A DNA stretch of 64,000 nt, taken from positions 186,001 to 250,000 of the forward strand of contig CANTUR010000286.1 in NCBI GenBank assembly GCA_947683625.1, in the 5' to 3' direction. Under the pieces are notes generated by a model. That model worked only from the letters and a program-made list of their open reading frames with translations, made no database searches and was not told the origin of the DNA. Each line of letters opens with the position of its first letter. Position 1 is the first letter of the stretch. This DNA comes from Mallotus nudiflorus (lineage: Eukaryota; Streptophyta; Magnoliopsida; Malpighiales; Euphorbiaceae). Of the stretch, positions 36,008-46,600 are shown piece after piece. The position numbers were made by a program, and so were the translations under genes.

Positions 36008-36275
36008 GACTTATTATGTGTAGAACCTATGACGAGTCAGCATGCTTGCTTGCTGTGAAGAGTGACAAACCCGTGACGAGTCGACACGCTTGCTTATTAT
36101 GACGAGTCAGCACACCTATGACAAGTCGGCACGCTTGCTTGCTATAATGAGTCAGCACACCTGTGACAAGTCGGCACACTTGCTTACTGTGATGAGTCGG
36201 CACACACATGACGAGTCGGAACACTTGCTTATTGTCTCGAGTCGGTGCACTTTAATGATGAGTCAGCACACCCTA
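36008..36275. repeat. Minisatellite with GACGAGTC(A/G)GCAC units
   Basis: About ten degenerate copies of a 20-25 base motif, such as TGACGAGTCGGCAC, alternate with CTTGCTTGCT or CACACCT. A higher-order unit of about 45 bases joins one TGACAAGTCGGCACGC half to one AATGAGTCAGCACACC half. It is more GC-rich than its surroundings and sits exactly between two copia elements. Confidence 0.85.
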
Positions 36276-36280
36276 GTTTA

Positions 36281-38440
36281 TGTTAATATAGGTATGCCCT
36301 AGTGGCATTCTTATAATTATTTAGACGTTATAAATAATCCCCGAGGCAATAAAATATTCTTTTAAATAAAAATATTATTTTTTTGAGTATTTTTCCTTTA
36401 GTATTATGTTGAATAAATTTATTATTAAAGAGTTGATAATATGAGTTACAAATTTATTTAGTACATTTACTATAAATTTTTCATAGTCGATTAATTAATA
36501 TTTGGAAAATATTAATTAGACTATCACCTCTTTCTATTTTCCTTGATTAGTGTGAGAAACTAATAGTGGGAGCTAATGAATCTCACGCTACTTGATATGA
36601 GTGATTAGAATAGACATGTGGATACTCACTGGATGGGTTAATCGAAAAGTGACATTAGAATTATGATTGCAAGGATATTCACATATAATCAACATTCACA
36701 ATGTAGATTATATTGGTGTATATATTCCTTAGACTTGAGGTGACATTGTCATCCACATTTAGGTGGTTAGAGTTTGTTACCACTTAGATACTTATGTTAA
36801 TCATCACATGGGTATATGGCATGTGGTGGCTCTAATTAGTTAAATGTAGGGATGAATGTTTAACTAAGATAGGATTCATTACCTGGTGTGAACCGGGATA
36901 AATCCTATGCTATCTAAGTTTATTCTTGATGAATAAATTCCTGGCTAGGATAAATATAACACAGTCTAAAAAAGAGCTTCAGTACTAGAAAGAGTTATAG
37001 TATTTATTGTATTTTATCAAAAAATAAAACTTAAGATGAGGTCATTTAATAAAGCTATTAGAATTTGATAATACCTTGACTCTAGGCTATATCGGGATCT
37101 TTAATGAAAGGAATTTAGTGCATGGTAATTATGATCAAGTTCGTTAATCATAATATGTATTCATTTCTAATTAGGTAACTGTGATATCGATACTAGGGGT
37201 CACTCACAGCTTATGAGAACTAAATGTGAATAATTGGGACATTCACATTTAGAATTGAAAAGATTTTCAAATAATATTAAATGTTAATATTATATTCTCT
37301 CATTGCCATTTCGACATGAACCTAGTAAGTCACACTTAATAGAGTTTTATTTATTCACTATAGTATTAATCTAATTATTGATTAAAAGAGTTTAATTAAT
37401 TAATCAAGATTAATAGAATTAGATTTATGTTTTAAACAATGATTCTAGTATATCATGAAATCTAATTCAAATAAGAGTATTATTTATTAATTAATATTGG
37501 ATATTAATTAATATATATTAAATTAATAAATATATATATGTTGTTATTTATTTATGGACTTCTATTAATGGTCTAAATTGGTTTGGACATAGGCCAAAAA
37601 TTTATTTTAAATCAAAGATTAATTAAAGTCCAAATCTATGTATATGTATAATTTAATATGTAAAATAATACATTTGATGTATACTTTACATACAAATTTA
37701 TACATTAATATGTGTAGGTGGCAAGCTCAATTATTGAATTAAGCAAGGTGGCATATTAATTAAGTGGATATTTCTAAAGTATGCCTAAGGTGTCATTTTA
37801 ATCATTTGGATGGTTAGGTGTACACCTAAGGTGGCACACTTAATAATCACTTAATTAATTAATGCATAATTTTCCTTAGTGGAAAATTACTACGCATATA
37901 TCATTTCATATATCTAAGGGAAGTCAAGTGACTTGGTAAGATAGTAAGAAGCAAAATAATGATTAAGTGATTTTTTGCTTAAAGAGTTAAGAAGAATCAC
38001 TAAGTGATTTTGGTTATAATAAGATCATAAACCAAAAATAAACACAACATATACTAAACATATACTCTACACTTGTGCTCTTAATTAAATTAGTACAAGT
38101 TACTAAGTTTAATTAACACAAGTAAGTGATAGATAAGGCTTTGGTGTTTCAAACTAGAGGCCTTACATTTAGAGGGCTAAGCATTTGATTCAAGGAATTG
38201 AATAAAAGGAAGGCTAAGTTCTACAACAAGTAAGTTTACAAACTTATAATTATTTAATTATTTATTTGTATATTGCTTAATTTATTTAGTTATGTATTTC
38301 AATGTAATTTGAATCCCAGGCAAATGAAATTCTTCGTTTTATGAAGGGTTATGATGAGTAAAATTTTAAAATTTACTCTATTTAGACTTGTGCTTACTAC
38401 ACATGTATTTATGTTTAAATACCATAATTGATTTCTTACA
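36281..38440 (+). repeat. 5' LTR of the copia element
   Basis: TGTTAATATAGG to TTTCTTACA. It gives the uninterrupted reference for the 3' LTR and shows the empty site for the solo LTR insertion (TTAAGAAGAATCACTAAGTG). Confidence 0.92.
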
Positions 38441-38441
38441 G

Positions 38442-38453
38442 TGGTATCAGAGC
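38442..38453 (+). promoter_or_regulatory. Primer binding site, tRNA-iMet
   Basis: TGGTATCAGAGC one base after the 5' LTR. Confidence 0.95.
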
Positions 38454-39733
38454 CCCTTTTTGCACTTTATACATACTAAATAAATTGTTTAATTACAAAT
38501 GTTGTGATTAAAATACGTTGGTTGCAAGTTTTGTGGCTAAAATATGCTAAAAAATATATTTTGTATGTTATAGTACTGCTGTGAATAGTAGTACTGTAGC
38601 AGTAAATAGTGGTATTATAGCAAACATTTTTTTTATGTTTGCAAAATTATTTTAACATGCAAAAGTTGAATTTATTTAATTTTTGCATGATATACTTGCA
38701 AGTAGTGATCATGTACAAGGTTTTACATTCTAGTATTGTAATAATTAATTTTATTATTATTTATGTAATTAAATGTTAATTACATAGTATTAGGATGTAA
38801 TGATAACCTTGGCATGTCAAGAATTATTTGTTTGTTGCAAAATTTGTAACAAGGAGACCTAAAGGAGTTCAAGGAGCAAATCCATGGAGATGGTGATAAG
38901 GATATTCATACTTGAAGTATTCATGAACAAGAATAATTTTTGTAATTTATTTTAGTATTAAAACAGGTATAAAAATTAGTCCATGATCACTCCTTATTTG
39001 TGCATCCATATTTGCATGTTTTATGCACATATGAGATATGTATATTTTATATGCTTTTATACATATCTGTATGTATAATTGAATGTCGTACAATTTATGT
39101 ATTTGACATGTATAAATTGGTTAATGTGTAAAGTGAGACCCAAAAATCTTCCAAATAAATTTAAGTCTAAACTCTCCATTGGAGCAATAAATTTTATAAT
39201 TTTGGATTATGTATATCAGCTATAGAAACATAGGGGTATATATAAATCCAAAAGATTTATACAATGTTATTGTTAAGCATAGTAATGTTCTGAGTGTATA
39301 AATATACTACATGTCAAGAATTTCAAATAGGCGTACCTGAGGCATATAGTATTTAAATTTATACATTTCACAGTGCCAATGGTATGGACTTAATTAATGC
39401 CAAGAACCAAGAATAGCAATGGGTACCTGAGGTCCGTAACATTAAGAGCTTGATTGATGAAATATCACATAAGATGTGATGACGGGAAAATGTCACTTAT
39501 AAATATTAATATTTCAAGAATGGCAAAGGGTACTTGAGAAATATTATAATTTATTAAGAACTTCATCACCCACTAAAAATCCATCCAACAAGGGATTTCT
39601 ATTTCCTACTTGGAAGAGTAGGATTCGCCAAATTAGTGGGAGACCATTAAGATTAAAGACTAAATCTAATGATTATTTATACGATGTTATTTAACTAACT
39701 AGTTTTGTTACCTTTACAGATAATTTAATAAAT
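38454..39733 (+). other. Untranslated leader of the copia element
   Basis: About 1.28 kb between the primer site and gag without coding content. Contains a local GTAGTACTGTAGCAGTAA-type repeat near 38570-38620. The first 80 bases are homologous to 35938-36010. Confidence 0.7.
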
Positions 39734-40639
39734 ATGAAATCATTAAACCCACTCTCCATCATACTAGACAAATATAGGCTCACGGGCCCAAACTTTGTAG
39801 ATTGGCTAAGGAATCTAAAAGTAGTTTTAGCTTCAAATGAAATACTATATGTATTAGATCAACCACTACCTGGTCCACTTCTCGAAAATGCTTTTCAAGA
39901 GGAGCAAGACACTCTTAAAAATTGGAAAAAGCATGATTTGCAAGCACATTGCATTATGTGGGCTTCTATGAATACTGAGATCCATCGGCAACATGAGAAG
40001 TACAATAGTGCAAATGAAATCCTACTTCACCAGAAAGAGTTGTTTGGTGAATAGAGTGAGACCGCTAGATATGAGATATCGAAGCAGTTGTTTGATGCTA
40101 AAATAAAAGAAAGTGAGGATATGGCAGTCCATATTAACTCAATGATAAGATCAATTGAGGAACTAGAAAGTCTAGAATTTTCAATGGACTTCCATCTCCA
40201 AATGGATTTAATCCTGCAATCACTTCCTGAATCATTTGGGCAGACCATAGCAAATTTTCATATAAATAAAGTAGAGTGTACACTTGCTATATTATTGAAC
40301 ATGCTTGTAACAGCTCAAAAGGCAATACAAGGTAGCAAGGGGAAGGAAACTGCTCTTATTGCTTCTTCTAGTAACACTAAAAAGAAGAGTTATAAGAAAA
40401 AGAAAGGCAAGACAAATGTTGTCAAGCCTACAGGTAGGAAAGCCAAATCTAAAGGCAAAGGACAGGTGAAGGAAGACCCAAACAAGGGTAATTATTACTA
40501 TTGTGAGGGTAAAGGACATTGGAAAAGAAATTGTCTTAAGTTCCTTAAGTCTCTACAGACTAAAGGAAAGGATGGTCAAGGAGAAGGTATGTTTTTCTCT
40601 AATTTTTCTAAATGTTCTAATAGTTCATCAAATGCATAG
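39734..40639 (+). pseudogene. gag: Copia gag remnant
   Basis: Starts MKSLNPLSIILDKYRLTGPN with FVDWLRNLKVVLAS, the usual N-terminus of copia Gag. A stop at 40052-40054 falls before MFDAKIKESEDMAVHINSMI. The basic linker and zinc knuckle follow at about 40485-40530, reading Y-Y-Y-C-E-G-K-G-H-W-K-R-N-C. The first Cys of C-x2-C-x4-H-x4-C is Tyr, which fits TGT to TAT; the second Cys, His and last Cys remain. One internal stop means no full protein. Confidence 0.88.
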
Positions 40640-40951
40640 GTATTCGATACTGATGCTAGTTCTCACATTTGTTTATCTTTACAGGATCTAGTAAATAAAA
40701 GAAAGTTGAAGCCCAATGAAGTAACATTAAAGCTTGGAAATAGTGCAACTATTGTAGCTAAAGCTATAGGGTCAACTTCAATAGATCTTTGTAATTATAT
40801 TTTATTATTGGATGATATATTATATGTACTTAATGCTTATAGAAACATAATCTCTATTTCTAGTTTGACTAGAAAAGCCAATGAATTTTTATTTAAAAGA
40901 GACGTATGTAATATTTACTTTGGAAGTAATATTATTGGCTTGGGTTACTAA
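40640..40951 (+). pseudogene. Copia protease remnant
   Basis: Immediately after a TAG at 40637-40639 the frame continues VFDTDASSHICLSLQDL. The copia protease active site is D-T/S-G-A-S/T; here it reads D-T-D-A-S, so the aspartate is kept but the glycine is Asp (a G-to-A change). The rest reads KLGNSATIVAKAIGSTSIDL and LLLDDILYVLNAYRNIISIS, the normal C-terminal half. A stop follows at 40951. Confidence 0.85.
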
Positions 40952-41023
40952 ATACGTGGTTTATATTATATTGATAATAATTCCAATAATAATGAGCTTC
41001 AATTTATAAGTAATAAATATGCA

Positions 41024-41905
41024 ATGCTAATTGAAAATACTTCTAATTCTAAACATTTATGGCACTTAAGATTATGTCATATTACTGAAGATAGGATCAT
41101 TAAGTTAGAAAAGATAGGGATCTTGAGCAATCTTAAATCTGCAGCTAATCCAACTTGTGAAGCTTGTCTTCAGAGCAAGATGACTAGATTACCATTTTCT
41201 GAAATGGCTAGAGGTGGGTTTTACTACTTTATAACCTTTATAGATGATCTATCAAGATTTGGGTATTTATTTCTTATAAAGAATAAATTTGAATCTTATG
41301 AAAAGTTTAAAGAATTCAAAGCCCAAGCAGAAAACCAAACAGGAAAAAATATAAAAACTCTGAGATCAGATCGAGGAGGTGAATACTTGAGTACTGAGTT
41401 TATTGAGTTCTTAAAGGAACATGGCATTGTATCTCAACTCACACCACCTAGAACACCTCAGTTAAATAGAGTGTCTGAAAGGTGAAATCATACTTTATTG
41501 GATATGGTACGATCGATGATGAGTTATATGGATCTTCCTATTTTTCTTTGGGGTCATGCACTCCAAACTGCCTGTTATATCCTTAATTGTATTCCATCCA
41601 AATCCATTTCTACTATACCATATCAGATGTGGCATGGTAGAACACCAAGCCTTAAACATATTAAGATTTAGGGATGTCCAGCTTTTACCAAAAAATTAAA
41701 GTCGAACAAGTTGGATGTGAAATCGATAAAAGGAAGATTTATTGGATATCCTAAAGATAGTTTAGGATATTACTTTTATCTTCTTGTTGAACAAATAGTT
41801 GTTGTAAGCAGAGATGCCATTTTTCTTGTGAAAGAATTTCTGAAGGAAGGTGGCATAGGAAAAAAGATAATATTAGATGAAGAGTCATATAAAGAAACAC
41901 AATAA
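41024..41905 (+). pseudogene. pol: Copia integrase remnant with internal deletion
   Basis: The zinc-binding N-terminus HLWHLRLCHITEDRIIKL with CEACLQSKMTRLPF is present. Directly afterwards the frame reads SEMARGGFYYFITFIDDLSR; about 18 residues that normally carry the first catalytic aspartate (H-x-D-x-CGP) are missing. The second aspartate is kept in LRSDRGGEYLS and the glutamate in RVSER. A stop replaces the Arg after SER (about 41483), and another falls in KHIKI-stop-GCPAF where Trp is expected. Later text GRFIGYPKDSLGYYFYLL matches the integrase C-terminus. Confidence 0.88.
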
Positions 41906-42028
41906 ATTGATCAAATGAATATTGATTAACCCGAGGAGCCTATTCCAATTGAAAATATCATCACACCAACTCCTAGAAAATCTAGTAGGGCATCTCATCC
42001 TCCAGAGAGATATGGCCTTCTATATGAT

Positions 42029-42700
42029 ATGCAAAAGTTGCATGCTCACGAAGATAGCCTTTATATAGATGATCCTACAACATATAAAGGAGCTTTATCT
42101 GATAATGATTCTTCTAAATGGATTGATGCTATGAGAACAAAAATGGATATTATGTATACAAACGAAGTCTGGACACTTGTTGATCCTCCAGAATGTATTG
42201 TACCTATTGGATGTAAATGGATCTTCAAGAGAAAGACTGGTGCAGATGGAAAGGTTAACACCTTTAAAGCTAGGCTTGTAGCGAAAGGGTTTCGCCAAAG
42301 GGAAGGGATCGATTATAAAAAGACCTTTTCCCCAGTAGCCATGCTTAAATCCATTTGAATTCTTTTAGCTATAGTTGCACACTATGATTATGAGGTTTGG
42401 TAAATGGATGTCAAGACTACATTCCTTAATGGTTATCTTGAGGAAGAAATTTTCATGGAGCAACCCAAGGGCTTTGAATCCAAGGAAAGCTCTATAGTGT
42501 GTAAGCTTAATAGATCAATCTATGGCTTAAAGCAAGCCTCCAGGAGTTAAAATCATTGTTTCGATGAGGCTATTTATTCTTATGATTTCATAAAGAATAA
42601 AGATAAGCCCTGTATTTATAAGAACCTTAGTGGGAGTTAAATCACTTTCCTAGTCTTGTATGTGGATGATATTTTATTAATTAAAAATAATATAGGAATG
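42029..42700 (+). pseudogene. pol: Copia reverse transcriptase remnant
   Basis: Landmarks in order: WIDAMRTKMDIMYTNEVWTL, GCKWIFKRKTGADGKV, ARLVAKGFRQREGIDY, FSPVAMLKSI, a stop at 42356-42358 where Arg is usual (CGA to TGA), MDVKTTFLNGYLEEEIFMEQ, LNRSIYGLKQAS, and the catalytic LYVDDILLI (about 42656). Several further stops lie at about 42400, 42547 and 42637. Catalytic aspartates are retained. Confidence 0.9.
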
Positions 42701-43638
42701 ATGACTTCTGTAAAAGTTTTGTTATCTAAAACTTTCTCTATGAAGAACTTAGAGGGGGCAACTTATATTCTTGGGATTCGACTCTATAGAGATAGATCGA
42801 AGATAATGATAGGTTTATCCCAAAGTCTTTACTTGGAAAAGATATTAAAGAGGTTCAATATGCTTGAATCCAAGAGAGGATTGTTACCATTTAGGCATGG
42901 TGTTCATTTATCCAAGGGTATGTCTCCCAAGATACCCAAGGAAATGGAACAAATGGCTAAAGTTCCTTATGCTTCAGCAATAGGAAGCTTAATGTATGCT
43001 ATGTTGTGTACTAGGCCTGGCATTGCCTATGCTGTTTGTGTGACTAGCAGGTTTCAATCCAATCCAGGTTTAGAACACTGGATAGTTGTTAAATCAATCT
43101 TTAAGTACTTGAGAAGAACTAAAGATTTGATCTTAACTTATGGAGAAGGTGATTTACAGATTAATGGCTTTACAAATTCTAATTTTCAATCAGACATGGA
43201 TGATAGAAAGTCTATATCCGGGTTTATTTTCATTTGTAATGGAGGTACAATGAGCTGGAAAAGTTCCAAATAAAGTATCACTGTTGATTCCACTACAGAA
43301 GCCAAGTATATAGCTGCATCAGATGCTGCTAAAGAAGCTATTTAGATTAGGAAGTTCGTAATAGAACTACAAGTTGTTCCTTCCATTGAGTTTCCAATTT
43401 CTCTCTATAGTGACAACAATGGAGCCATAACATTACAAAGGAATCAAGGTCTCACCAGAAATCCAAACACATAGAAAGGTGCTTTCATATTATTCAAAAA
43501 CTTGTTGGTAAGGGTGATGTGGTCGTCCAAAAGGTAGCTTCAGCCGACAATGTTGTTGATCCATTGACTAAAGCGCTCACACAACTACAGTTAGATTGTC
43601 ATCTTGAAAAGATGGGTTTTAAATATTATAGTAAATGA
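42701..43638 (+). pseudogene. pol: Copia RNase H and C-terminal remnant
   Basis: The frame 42656-43273 continues with LGIRLYRDRSKIMIGLSQSL, VPYASAIGSLMYAMLCTRPG and ISGFIFICNGGTMSWKSSK, then a stop (CAA to TAA). RNase H goes on with VDSTTEAKYIAASDAAKEAI, another stop (TGG to TAG) and SLYSDNNGAITL. The family has E where AEAKYIA shows K (T-E-A-E-Y). A shift near 43450 is needed to read on; the normal end VADPLTKAL is seen as VVDPLTKAL near 43553. Confidence 0.88.
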
Positions 43639-43647
43639 CACTAGTGC

Positions 43648-43657
43648 AAGTGGGAGA
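43648..43657 (+). promoter_or_regulatory. Polypurine tract
   Basis: AAGTGGGAGA directly before the 3' LTR start TGTTAGTATAGG. Confidence 0.9.
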
Positions 43658-43658
43658 T

Positions 43659-46600
43659 TGTTAGTATAGGTATGCCCTAGTGGCATTCTTGTAATTATTT
43701 AGACGTTGTAAATAATCCCTAAGGCAATAAAATATTCTTTTAAATAAAAATGTTATTTTTTTTAGCATTTTTCCTTTAGTATTATGTTGAATAAATTTAT
43801 TATCAAAGAGTTGACAATATGAGTTATAAATTTATTCAGTACATTTACTATAAATTGTTCGTAGTCGATTAATTAATAATTGGATTATATTAATTAGACT
43901 ATCATTCTATCTATTTTCCTTAATTAGTGTGAGAAACTAATGGTGGGAGGTGGTGAATCTCAAACTACTTGATATGAGTGATCAGAATAGACATGTGGAT
44001 ACTCATTGGATGGGTTAATCGAACAGTGACATTAGAATTATGATTGCAAGGATATTCACATGTAATCAACAATCACAATCTAGATTATAATGGTGCATAT
44101 AGTCCTTAGACTTGAGATGATATAGTCATCCACATTTAGGTGGTTAGAGTTTGTTACCGCTTACATACTTGTGTTAATCATCACATGGGTATATGGTGTG
44201 TGATGGCTCTAATTAGGTAAATGTAGGGATGGATGTTTAACCAAGATGGGATTCATCACCTGGTGTGAACCGGGATAGATCCTATGCTATCTAAGTTTAT
44301 TCTTGATAAATAAGTTCCTGACCAGGATAAATACAACATAGTCTAAAAAAGATTTTCAGTACTAAAAAGAGTTCTAGTATTTATTGTATTTTATCAGGAA
44401 TTAAAACATAAGATGAGGTCATATAATAAAGCTATTAGAGTTTGATAATACCTTGACTCTAGGCTATATCAGGATCTTTAATGAAAGGAATTTAGTGCAC
44501 GGTAATTATGATCAGGTTCGTGCGAATTATAATATGTATTCATTTCTAATTAGGTAGCTGTGATATCCATACTAGGGGTCACTCACAGCTTATGAGAACT
44601 AAATATGAATAATTAGGACTTTCACATTTAGAATTGAAAAGAGTTTCAAATAATATTAAATGTTAATATTATATTTTCTCATTGCCATTTAGACATGAAC
44701 CTAGTAAGTCACACGTAATAGAGTTTTATTTATTCACTATAGTATTAATCTAATTATTGATTAAAAGAGTTTAATTAATTAATCAAGATTAATAGAATTA
44801 GATTTATGTTTTGAACAATGATTCTAGTATATCATGAAATATAATTCAAATAAGAGTATTATTTATTAATTAATATTTAATTAATATTGGATATTAATTA
44901 ATATATATTAAATTAATAAATATATATAGATGTTGTTATTTATTTATGGACTTATATTAATGGTCCAAATTGGTTTGGACATAGGCCAAAAATTTATTTT
45001 AGACTAAAGATTAATTAAAGTCCAAATCTATGTATATGTATAATTTAATATGTAAAATAATACATTTGATGTATACTTTACATATAAATTTATACATTAA
45101 TATGTGTAGGTGGCAAGCTCAATTATTGAGTTAAGCAAGATGGCATATTAATTAAGTGGATATTTTTAAAGTATGCCTTAGGTGTCATTTTAATCATTTG
45201 GATGGGTAGGTGTATACCTAAGGTGGCACACTTAATAATCACTTAATTAATTAATGCATAATTTTCCTTAGTGGAAAATTACTACACATATATCATTTCA
45301 TATATCTAAGGGAAGTCAAGTGACTTGGTAAGATAGTAAGAAGCAAAATAATGCTTAAGTGAGTATTTGCTTAAAAAGTTAAGAAGAATGTCACGACCCA
45401 AAACAGGGGCCATGACCGGCGCTAGGAAACGGGAATTCTTTCGAATCCGAAACCCGTAGCAAGCCTAAAAATAAAATAAATCATGCAATAATAACCATAC
45501 TCATATAATATGCAGCGGAAATAAAAAATCATAATATCATAATATTATTCACATCAACTGGATTTAAATCAAATCTCATCTCATAGATATATAATCTTTA
45601 ATACAAATCCAGTTTCAATATAATACATCTCTTTAAAATAAAATACATAAAATCCAATACTTTAATTCACGACTACTGCAGTGTCTAGATAAAATAAATA
45701 AGACTCAAGTAGATAATTTACACAAAGTAGCCAGGGCGGAAGAAATCCGGCGTATCGACCTGCTACTGAGGTCTGAAGAAGTTGACTCTCCTAAAAAAAA
45801 GGTTAACGGAGGGGAGTCAGACCTCACTGAGTGAATTACTATAATATATATACATACACACTAAATGATAATGCATACAGTCAACAGTATATATCTACTA
45901 TGTATATATACAGGCAAATACACACAGATGCAATAAAATCATTTTATATATTTTATCTGAAAATCACAGTTTATGAAGGATCACATAGAACCCTAGAATA
46001 TCGCAACCTCAGAAATAGTGTTAAACAACACTCTAGCCATACAGGCTCACTTATTCCAAATATATCCACTTAATCCATTTGGACAGTAGACTGGCCCCGA
46101 GACACTAAGTCAACCGAGCTCCAGCAGTCTAACTGCCAGTGTGATTGGCCTCGAGACACTTTGTCAACCGAGCTCCAGCAATCACACCTCCAAACCATAT
46201 CTCACACATATCAATAATCACATCAAATCAATATCCACAAATAAGTTAGTATTATAGCCTAAATACTATAGGCGTACCGGTACGTACTCGGTCCTAGTGC
46301 TGCCCACTAGGTAGCACGTTCTATCGATATCCTTCATTAATAATATAAATCATTCATTCACAAATACATGATGCATGAATTTAAATAAAACAACAATATA
46401 AACCATATATATACTAAAAATATACCAAAAGTAAACCGGGTATATTTCGAGTATATATATGTCGAATAAATCCAATCAAATTATAAATTAAGTTGGAAAT
46501 ATATTTAAAAACATTTTAAATATATTTTATTTACAAAACATGCATATAATTTAATAAATACCAAAAATAAACCAAAAATAAACCTAAATACAAATCATAT

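Noticed and set aside
36008..36275. CRISPR-like alternation of repeat and spacer
   Set aside because: Repeats are degenerate, spacers are themselves repeated, and the context is plant nuclear DNA. It is a minisatellite.
42061..42298. Minus-strand frames within the copia RT
   Set aside because: Shadows of the plus-strand reverse transcriptase reading.
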